Shown: piece by piece, positions 17,314 through 23,324 of the stretch
How the letters are laid out: every line of letters starts with the position of its first letter
How positions within the stretch are numbered: the first letter of the stretch is position 1
NCBI RefSeq assembly: GCF_014204415.1
Contig: NZ_JACHLE010000001.1
Coordinates: forward strand, 1,426,001 to 1,490,000
Length of the DNA stretch: 64,000 nucleotides
Direction of reading: 5' to 3'
Source: Chryseobacterium defluvii
GTDB taxonomy: Bacteria > Bacteroidota > Bacteroidia > Flavobacteriales > Weeksellaceae
Program-made: the position numbers and the translations under genes
The notes under the pieces: model-generated
Seen by the model: only the letters and a program-made list of their open reading frames with translations
Told to the model about the DNA's origin: nothing
Databases searched by the model: none

Positions 17314-17672
17314 ATGACGTGTTCAATAGACTTTCGCAAACAACTATTTAATATTAAGCATCAGGATGATCTTACTTTTGAAGAAACCAGTGAGAGATTT
17401 GGGGTTCCCATAAGAACATTGTTTCGATGGCAAAAGTGTATTGAACCTAAAATAAAACGTAACAAACCTTCAACAAAATTGGATATGGAAGCCTTACGAA
17501 AAGATGTTGAACAAAATCCTGACCGTTACCAATATGAGCGAGCCAGGAAATCTGGTGTAGGTTAGAGTAAGATATTTTATGCTCTGAAGCGTTTGGGGAT
17601 TAGTAATAAAAAACATCATTCTATCCCAAAGCCAATGAACTTCTCAAGGCTTATCTTTCAACTCAAATTGTA
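17314..17672 (+). pseudogene. Remnant of an IS630-type transposase (HTH part)
   Basis: ATG at 17314 opens 83 residues resembling the N-terminal helix-turn-helix of IS630 transposases: SIDFRKQLFNIKHQ, then ERFGVPIRTLFRWQK, then IEPKIKRNKPSTKLDMEA. A TAG at 17563 interrupts the match; after it the same frame continues SKIFYALKRLGISNKK. A further shift gives KTSFYPKANELLKAYLSTQI. The DDE catalytic half is absent. With the neighbouring integrase fragment this is decayed mobile DNA. No flanking terminal repeats were recognised. Confidence 0.75.
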
Positions 17673-17807
17673 AGCTACCCAATTTTGTCCCCATTCAAAA
17701 AGAATGAATTTACACTAAAATGCATCTACATTGTATGAGTTTCTAAGTTATTTATAGACATATGTATGTTACTTCTCTTTTAACCATTATATTAGTCAAA
17801 AAATCAA

Positions 17808-19490
17808 ATGAGAAAAAGAATATTTATATTAATACTATTCATGGTACTTACCTCTGTATCGTCTCAGACTAAAAAAGAAACAGAGCTCTATAAAAGTAAG
17901 TTCTTCCTATATCAAAAAATAGGGGTTGACAGTGCATTATCCTATTTAAATAAGGTTTTTTCTTCAAAGGATAATATTGACCTGGCATTTGCCTATACTG
18001 CAAAGAGATACCTGCTGACTATTACCGGTAAAAACCAGAATGACAAAAACTATCTTTTAAATATTAATTCTCTTTTAAAAAAAATTCCAGAAACCGAAGA
18101 AAATTATACAGACCTGTCCCATATCTATAATATTTTAGGGAATACGGATATGGCCAATCAACTGCCAAATGATGCATTAGGAAAGTTTATTAAAGCCGAT
18201 CTTTTTGCACAAAAAAATAATGATATTAAGCAGCACATAAAAATTAAAGGAAATATTGCTTACATAAAACTAAATGTAAAACAAACTGACGAGGCTATAT
18301 CGGAAATCCATGAAGTCCTCCGGCTTTTAAAAGAGAACAGGCACTTATATGAAAAAGAAAGCTTCGAAATTATTTATAATAATACGTTTTCAAACTTGGG
18401 ACACTTATATTCTGATAAATTCATTTCTGATGTTCAAAAAAATAAAAAGTACGCTGACAGTGCCCTACAGAACTTTTATCAATTGCTTAACATCACAAAA
18501 GATAAAAAATTGTTGGCCGGTACTTATCTGAAGCTGGGCACATTAAATAATAAAAAAAGAAATTATTCAAAAGCATCAGAATATTATGACAAAGGCATGA
18601 GTATCTATGATTCCCTGCAGCTTAAAGATGATATTCTGAATCTTAAATACAATATTGCAGTAAATCACTATGAGTCCAATGACTACAGAAGATCAAAAGC
18701 TATCTTCCTTGCATTATCCCGTTCGATGGAAAAAGATTCTATCATGAATATGGATTACATATTTGCACAGGATTATCTTTCCAAAATTTATACAAAAGAA
18801 CAAAAGACAGATTCTGCAGAATACTATAATAATAAATTCTTTGATCTGTATCAGGAAAACTCTGAGATAGAGAAAAAAAATATTGCTGATCTTTACAGGG
18901 CGATCAATTCCAAAAACCTGAACGATGAAATCCATAAAAACACAGATCTTCTAAAAACCCGTTTATTTTTAATAATTATATTGGTTTTGCTGGCCGGGTG
19001 CATCACAACCTATTTAATGTATCAGCTACGCAAAAAGAAAAAGACAGAGCAACGGCTGAATGAAAGATTATCCCAGATCAAAAGCAATAGTGTAGATACG
19101 GGCAGCCCTGTTAACAAGAGCTTTACAATCAGCAACGAAAAAGAAGCTGAAATTATGACCAAACTGCAGGAGCTGGAAGAAAAAAAACATTATCTGAAAA
19201 AAGAGTATAATCAGGTATATGTTGCCAAAAAACTTGGAACCAATACTACTTACCTATCACAGGCCATCAATAAGTATATGAAAAAATCTTTCAGCGAATA
19301 TAGTAATGAATTAAAGATCAACTATATCCTAAAGGAGTTATCAGAAAATAAAAAAATAAGAAGTTATACGACTCAGGCTCTGGCTGATATGATAGGGTAT
19401 AAAAGTGGGATTTCTTTCTCAAGGACATTTAAAGAAAAAACGGGTGTTACCCCGTTTCAGTATATCGAAAAATTAAATGCTGAAGAATAA
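17808..19490 (+). CDS. Membrane-anchored TPR-AraC transcriptional regulator
   Basis: 560 residues. An N-terminal signal-like segment (FILILFMVLTSVSSQ) leads into about 350 residues of helical TPR-like repeats that would lie outside the inner membrane. One transmembrane helix (LFLIIILVLLAGCITTYLMY, about 386-405) is followed by a linker and an AraC-type DNA-binding domain at the C-terminus (VAKKLGTNTTYLSQAINKYM and IGYKSGISFSRTFKEKTGVT). This layout is common in Chryseobacterium regulators next to small-peptide genes and suggests sensing outside the membrane coupled to transcription inside. It is probably the local regulator of the peptide cluster that follows; that role is inferred from position. 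Confidence 0.85.
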   Translation: MRKRIFILILFMVLTSVSSQTKKETELYKSKFFLYQKIGVDSALSYLNKVFSSKDNIDLAFAYTAKRYLLTITGKNQNDKNYLLNINSLLKKIPETEENYTDLSHIYNILGNTDMANQLPNDALGKFIKADLFAQKNNDIKQHIKIKGNIAYIKLNVKQTDEAISEIHEVLRLLKENRHLYEKESFEIIYNNTFSNLGHLYSDKFISDVQKNKKYADSALQNFYQLLNITKDKKLLAGTYLKLGTLNNKKRNYSKASEYYDKGMSIYDSLQLKDDILNLKYNIAVNHYESNDYRRSKAIFLALSRSMEKDSIMNMDYIFAQDYLSKIYTKEQKTDSAEYYNNKFFDLYQENSEIEKKNIADLYRAINSKNLNDEIHKNTDLLKTRLFLIIILVLLAGCITTYLMYQLRKKKKTEQRLNERLSQIKSNSVDTGSPVNKSFTISNEKEAEIMTKLQELEEKKHYLKKEYNQVYVAKKLGTNTTYLSQAINKYMKKSFSEYSNELKINYILKELSENKKIRSYTTQALADMIGYKSGISFSRTFKEKTGVTPFQYIEKLNAEE

Positions 19491-19633
19491 TCCTGCATAC
19501 TTTGCAGACCTTTCACCATATCCAGGCTATTATCAGCTCCCTTCCACTCCCCTGCCAATTTTTCATTTTCCTTTCCTATTTACCCCTTTAATAACTAAAC
19601 AGGTATGCTTCTAACGCATTCATGATACAATAA

Positions 19634-19831
19634 TTATAATAAAATATGCTCCGGGCAAATGTCGATACTTGGAAGCGAAAGTTTTTGCCTCTCAATACAA
19701 TCCACACTTATAGTCCCGTTACCCGATCCGTTATTAGTTCCTTTAGGTTTAGTCTCTCTCTCTCCACCCATAACCTTCGATTGCTCGCTTCTTGTTAATT
19801 TTTTCAATGCTGAGTTAAATTGTGCTTTCAT
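19634..19831 (-). CDS. Double-glycine leader peptide precursor (RiPP/bacteriocin-like)
   Basis: 65 residues. The leader LKKLTRSEQSKVMGG (residues about 9-23) is the Bacteroidetes form of the GG leader recognised by C39-type peptidase transporters. The 42-residue core is rich in Lys, Asn, Gly and Ser and includes a GTNNGSGNG stretch and two Cys. It is on the opposite strand to the regulator and to the mini-gene array. No C39 transporter is present in the window, so processing and export would need genes elsewhere. The family resemblance (TIGR04149-like natural product precursors) is from motif only. Confidence 0.7.
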   Translation of the reverse strand: MKAQFNSALKKLTRSEQSKVMGGERETKPKGTNNGSGNGTISVDCIERQKLSLPSIDICPEHILL

Positions 19832-19881
19832 ATTAAAGTTTTCTTTTTTGTCAATTTTTAATTCTGATTTATAATTAATGT

Positions 19882-20007
19882 TTATACAGTTTTTATATTT
19901 CCGCCGTTATTAGTACCTCCTCTGTTTTCATCTATTAAATATTGTTTTTTATAATAACCCTTAATAGCTTCTCTCAACAGTTTTTCGAATCTGATCTTTG
20001 CTCTCAT
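19882..20007 (-). CDS. Small basic peptide related to the GG-leader peptide
   Basis: Using the ATG at 20005-20007 gives 41 residues, MRAKIRFEKLLREAIKGYYK at the start and a Gly/Asn-rich end RGGTNNGGN. A longer frame from 20085 adds only low-complexity aromatic residues, so the internal ATG is preferred. The TNNG-GN tail resembles the core of the peptide 50 bp downstream on the same strand, which suggests a diverged second precursor. It has no GG leader. Evidence is limited to this tail match and the tandem position. Confidence 0.4.
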   Translation of the reverse strand: MRAKIRFEKLLREAIKGYYKKQYLIDENRGGTNNGGNIKTV

Positions 20008-20362
20008 TGCATGTATTTTTTGGTTTCTATAAAAATAGAAATTAATATTTCCGGAAAAGTAAAATAGAAATCCGGAATAAAACAAAATGAATTAAACAAT
20101 TAATAATCAATAATATACATTCTAATTTACAGTAAATTTTTTATAAAAAATTATACCTCTTTTCATAAAAAGTTTGTTCAAAAGCTTTTTTATCGGCTCA
20201 AATTAAATAAGATTTGTACCAATTATTCTTGTAAGGAATTTTATGTAAAAGTTTACACTATCTAAAATCCTTTTACCACAGATCCTGGCTAATATATTAA
20301 GCATAAGGAATAAACCGATGCCTGAAAAAGAAGGTCAAATGTTTAATTATAAAATCATTCCA
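20008..20362. promoter_or_regulatory. Divergent regulatory region upstream of the mini-gene array
   Basis: 355 very AT-rich bases between the minus-strand peptides and the first precursor gene. TAAGATTTG near 20208-20216 is an imperfect -7 candidate (one extra base). The last about 90 bases (from about 20290) resemble the sequences upstream of the second and fourth mini-genes, so they belong to the duplicated unit. No further gene is seen. Confidence 0.4.
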
Positions 20363-20473
20363 ATGAAAAAAGAAAATCAATTACTGGAGAACTTCCAGGT
20401 GGAAGAACTTGAAAAAAGGTATGAGATGGCATGGGTCACAGTGAGGCCTATAGATCCGCATCTTCCGAACTAA
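20363..20473 (+). CDS. Precursor peptide 1 (FQVEELEKRYEM leader, AWV core)
   Basis: 36 residues, too short for ordinary gene finding. The leader MKKENQLLENFQVEELEKR is followed by YEMAW and a variable tail VTVRPIDPHLPN without Cys. It is the first of six tandem genes with the same leader. An in-frame ATG 48 bases upstream (20315) exists, but the homologous upstream sequence of copy 2 has a stop right after the matching ATG, so the MKK start is chosen. It is probably the substrate of the cyclase/RRE-protease pair downstream. Confidence 0.8.
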   Translation: MKKENQLLENFQVEELEKRYEMAWVTVRPIDPHLPN

Positions 20474-20542
20474 TTCATTATCAAATGAGGAATATATCGA
20501 TGCCTTAAAAGAAGATCATGTAAAACAATAAAAACGACTACA

Positions 20543-20650
20543 ATGAAAAAACAAAATCAATTACTGGAAAACTTTCAGGTAGAAGAACTTGAAAAAAGGT
20601 ATGAAATGGCATGGGTAGAATATGTGCCTTGCCCTCAACAGCCTAATTAA
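20543..20650 (+). CDS. Precursor peptide 2 (AWVEYVPCP core)
   Basis: 35 residues. The leader differs from peptide 1 by one residue (MKKQNQ). The tail after the conserved Trp is VEYVPCPQQPN with one Cys. The region upstream repeats the flank of gene 1, including an ATGCC that is followed immediately by TAA, which shows that the upstream ATG is not the start in this family. The near-identical leader codons in copies 1, 2 and 6 point to recent duplication. Confidence 0.8.
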   Translation: MKKQNQLLENFQVEELEKRYEMAWVEYVPCPQQPN

Positions 20651-20667
20651 TCTTAAACCTTATTCAA

Positions 20668-20772
20668 ATGAGTACCCAACAAATGATAACAGATTTTCAG
20701 GTAGAAGAACTTGAAAAAAGATTCGAGATGGGCTGGGTGGAGTATAATCCATGCGAGTGCCAGCCGAAATAG
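20668..20772 (+). CDS. Precursor peptide 3 (GWVEYNPCECQPK core)
   Basis: 34 residues beginning MSTQQMITDFQVEELEKRF, so the first eight residues differ from copies 1 and 2 while FQVEELEKR is retained. The tail after EMGW is VEYNPCECQPK with two Cys. Only 17 bases separate it from the preceding gene, so it lacks the duplicated upstream region and must be read from the shared transcript. Confidence 0.78.
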   Translation: MSTQQMITDFQVEELEKRFEMGWVEYNPCECQPK

Positions 20773-20874
20773 CAATATCCGGCACGGATAATTCAGGACT
20801 TATATATTCCATTAAGAAAAGAAGGACAACCTATGCCGGTTAAAAAATTATTTAATCACAAAATTTTTATCATC

Positions 20875-21015
20875 ATGAAAAAAGAAAACCAAATTCTGGA
20901 TGTCTTTTATGTGGAAGAGCTTGAACAGAGATTTGAAATGGGCTGGTATACAGTGAGCAACGGCACTACGGAATGTAATATGCTTACAGGGGAATGCTAT
21001 ACAAATGCACAGTGA
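20875..21015 (+). CDS. Precursor peptide 4 (longest core)
   Basis: 46 residues from the ATG at 20875 (MKKENQILDVFYVEELEQRF). The leader shows Gln to Tyr and Lys to Gln changes. The 22-residue tail after EMGW is the longest of the set (YTVSNGTTECNMLTGECYTN and AQ) and has two Cys. A longer frame from 20833 exists, but by comparison with copy 2 it is upstream flank rather than protein. Confidence 0.78.
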   Translation: MKKENQILDVFYVEELEQRFEMGWYTVSNGTTECNMLTGECYTNAQ

Positions 21016-21089
21016 ATTATTCCAGAAACAAACCCGTATCAGGGTAAAACTTAAGATAAAAATATTTGTTTAACATTAATTCTAAAAAA

Positions 21090-21185
21090 ATGAATACAAA
21101 AAATGAACTATTAGATGTTTTTCAGGTTGATGAACTTGAAAAAAGATATGAAATGAATATTTGGGATTGTGTCCAGCCATGTTAA
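21090..21185 (+). CDS. Precursor peptide 5 (NIWDCVQPC core)
   Basis: 31 residues, the shortest of the six. The leader MNTKNELLDVFQVDELEKRY keeps the pattern with one Glu to Asp change. The residue before Trp is expanded (EMNIW rather than EMAW), and the tail is only DCVQPC with two Cys. Retention of Trp in the shortest and most divergent copy argues that it is the modified or recognised residue. Confidence 0.76.
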   Translation: MNTKNELLDVFQVDELEKRYEMNIWDCVQPC

Positions 21186-21258
21186 TTAAAAATTACATAA
21201 ATGATCCAAATTCATATTATTCCGAATAATAAATCATCAAATTAAAATAGTATTTACT

Positions 21259-21363
21259 ATGAAAAAAAGCAATCAATTACTAGAAAATTTTCAGGTAGAA
21301 GAACTTGAAAAAAGGTACGAAATGGGTGGCTGGCAACTAGAAATAGACGAACTCCCAAAGTAA
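21259..21363 (+). CDS. Precursor peptide 6 (GGWQLEIDELPK core)
   Basis: 34 residues. The leader MKKSNQLLENFQVEELEKR is almost identical to copies 1 and 2. The motif reads EMGGW, so a Gly-Gly precedes the Trp, and the tail QLEIDELPK is acidic and lacks Cys. It is the last copy before the hairpin at 21371 and the cyclase gene. Confidence 0.78.
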   Translation: MKKSNQLLENFQVEELEKRYEMGGWQLEIDELPK

Positions 21364-21370
21364 TGAGATC

Positions 21371-21405
21371 AGATTATATCCCGTAAGATATAATCTTGAT
21401 TTTTA
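21371..21405 (+). terminator. Hairpin with T-tail between precursors and enzymes (attenuator candidate)
   Basis: AGATTATATC (21371-21380) and GATATAATCT (21387-21396) form a perfect 10-bp stem with a CCGTAA loop, followed by TGATTTTTA. The stem is AT-rich and so a weak terminator. It could let the short precursors be transcribed in excess over the enzyme genes. Confidence 0.5.
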
Positions 21406-21437
21406 TAAACATATATATCACCACAATCACACTTAAT

Positions 21438-23324
21438 ATGATCAATACAGACCAGATAAAAAAAACAGACAAATCACCGGAATATTATCAGTACTATCCC
21501 CGGCTGTTCAGTGCTTATTATCCGAAAATCAATACCTCCTTTATAGAAGACCTTTCCAAAGCAGGATACATCTATTATCAGTCTGTATTATTTACAGATT
21601 CATTGATTGATGACAAAGATTTTTCAAAAATACCTTACATCCAGATCTATCAGGAAGAAACCATAAAAATCCTTACTTCCATCTATGGCAGAGAAAGCAT
21701 TTTCTGGAAATATTGGGGTAACAGGCGAAATGAATATTTTGAAGCTGTTGCCATTGAAAAAGGGCTATACATAAAAAATGAAATTGATATATCCGTTTAT
21801 GAAAACCTGGCAGATAAAAAATCAGCATTTGGAAAAGTGGCGATAGACTGCCTGCATGTTCTTGACAATGAATCCGGAACAGATGTATATGAAAAACTCA
21901 TTACATCTCACCACTATTTTTCGGTAGGGTTTCAATTGTATGATGACATAAAAGATTTTAAGGAAGATTTTACTAAAGATCAGTTCAACTGGGTGGTTTA
22001 TGAATTATCCAAAAAAGTAAACTTCAAAGACTACGATAATAATGTGCTGATCCTCAACAAACTTATCTATATAGAAGAAATTGCCCAGAATATTCTTTCA
22101 AGATCCATAGAAAATTTCAAAAAATCAATTTCTATTCTTGAAACGCTAAACATAGAAAGTGAATGGCTCAAAATAAACCGGGACATGCAAAAAACCATTG
22201 AAAGCTATTTGGATGTCACCGAAGGATATATAAAAACTTTAGAGAAAAAATTTGAAATAAAAAATTCAGGAAACCCTGCGTCAGGCTTCTTCAATTATTC
22301 CTCTGTTGAAAATGACAGTATAAAAAAAGGACTTCAATATATTGAAAATGACAGTAAAGAAAATTTTGCGGAACTCAAACACTATATGTATCTCAGTGAA
22401 CGGGAAGACTTTAACAATACCTCTCAGATCCATGCCTCCGATACCTTTCAAAGAGCAATGCTTAATGACTGTCTATGGGATGTTACCCGGAATTATAACT
22501 TAGACACGCAAATATTTTTTCATGCAGAATGTGATTACCTTGCCAACAGAACCAATAAAGATGAAGTGGGCGGATGGGCTTATTTCCCGACTGTTAAAGA
22601 AATTGCAGCGGATATAGACGATCTGGGGCAAATCATTCAGCTATTTATAAAATGTAACCGGCCGGATCTTATAGAAAATCTTTGTACAAAGCCTATCCTG
22701 ACTGCTTTGGAAAACAGAACGGATGCCGACGGAGGAATAGAAACCTGGATCATTCCCAGATATTCCCAAACGGATATTCAGAAACTACAGGAGTACTTTA
22801 ACGTAACAAAATGGGGAAAAGGACCTGATGTTGAAGTGGTTGCCAATTTTGTATATGCCCTGCAAAAATTACAGGATGATAAATACCGGGACTATATAGA
22901 AAATAGTATAAAATACATCCTGTCTCATCAGCACGAAAAAGGATATTGGGAAAGCAGATGGTATTATGGCAATTATTATGGCACCTATGTCTGCCTAAGG
23001 CTATTAAAAGAATTTGGCGATGTATATAAAGAAGACATCAATGAAGCTATAGATTATATTATAAATAGCCAACACGATGACGGCGGATTCTCTGTTTCAC
23101 CGGAAGCATCTACCGATCCTTTGAATACTGCTTTTGCATTACTTTCATTAAAATTGTGCTTCCCAAAAGACCATCTACCGGTTAAAAAAGCCGAAAACTA
23201 CCTGATAAATTCCCAGGCAGAATCCGGATTCTGGAAAGAGGTAGATTTCATTAAACCTAAAGCACAGGAACCTTATAAAAGTAAAACAATAACAACCGCT
23301 TTTGCACTGAAAGCCCTATGCTAG
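21438..23324 (+). CDS. Fused class I isoprenoid synthase / class II terpene cyclase-like protein
   Basis: 628 residues from the ATG at 21438; an earlier TTG at 21396 falls in the hairpin and is unlikely. Residues about 1-280 are all-helical with two Asp-rich motifs of class I isoprenoid synthases: DSLIDD (54-59), like the DxxxD of squalene/phytoene synthases, and FQLYDDIKDFKED (165-177). Residues about 330-628 resemble the alpha/alpha toroid of squalene-hopene cyclases: GGW (378-380) followed by DIDD (392-395), matching the catalytic DxDD, and QW-like repeats QHEKGYWESRW (498-508), QHDDGGF (545-551) and QAESGFW (593-599). Both active-site motif sets look intact. Position after six Trp-containing precursors suggests peptide prenylation and cyclisation. 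A stand-alone terpene synthase is the alternative. Confidence 0.75.
   Translation: MINTDQIKKTDKSPEYYQYYPRLFSAYYPKINTSFIEDLSKAGYIYYQSVLFTDSLIDDKDFSKIPYIQIYQEETIKILTSIYGRESIFWKYWGNRRNEYFEAVAIEKGLYIKNEIDISVYENLADKKSAFGKVAIDCLHVLDNESGTDVYEKLITSHHYFSVGFQLYDDIKDFKEDFTKDQFNWVVYELSKKVNFKDYDNNVLILNKLIYIEEIAQNILSRSIENFKKSISILETLNIESEWLKINRDMQKTIESYLDVTEGYIKTLEKKFEIKNSGNPASGFFNYSSVENDSIKKGLQYIENDSKENFAELKHYMYLSEREDFNNTSQIHASDTFQRAMLNDCLWDVTRNYNLDTQIFFHAECDYLANRTNKDEVGGWAYFPTVKEIAADIDDLGQIIQLFIKCNRPDLIENLCTKPILTALENRTDADGGIETWIIPRYSQTDIQKLQEYFNVTKWGKGPDVEVVANFVYALQKLQDDKYRDYIENSIKYILSHQHEKGYWESRWYYGNYYGTYVCLRLLKEFGDVYKEDINEAIDYIINSQHDDGGFSVSPEASTDPLNTAFALLSLKLCFPKDHLPVKKAENYLINSQAESGFWKEVDFIKPKAQEPYKSKTITTAFALKALC

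Noticed and set aside
19882..20085. 67-residue version of the minus-strand small peptide starting at 20085
   Set aside because: The added 26 residues are low-complexity Phe/Tyr/Asn encoded by AT-rich sequence; the ATG at 20007 begins a more peptide-like sequence.
20833..20874. Longer precursor peptide 4 starting at 20833
   Set aside because: The homologous position before peptide 2 has a stop codon after the ATG, so this is duplicated upstream flank.
21396..21437. TTG start 42 bases upstream of the cyclase-like gene ATG
   Set aside because: It would lie in the arm of the hairpin at 21371-21396 and add a hydrophobic stretch not needed by the isoprenoid synthase fold. The ATG at 21438 is preferred.
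21438..23324. Reading the C-terminal toroid as a LanC-like lanthionine cyclase
   Set aside because: LanC zinc ligands (His-Cys pair and Cys) are not visible, there is no LanB or LanM, and two of the six precursors have no Cys. The DIDD and GGW/QW motifs fit terpene cyclases better.
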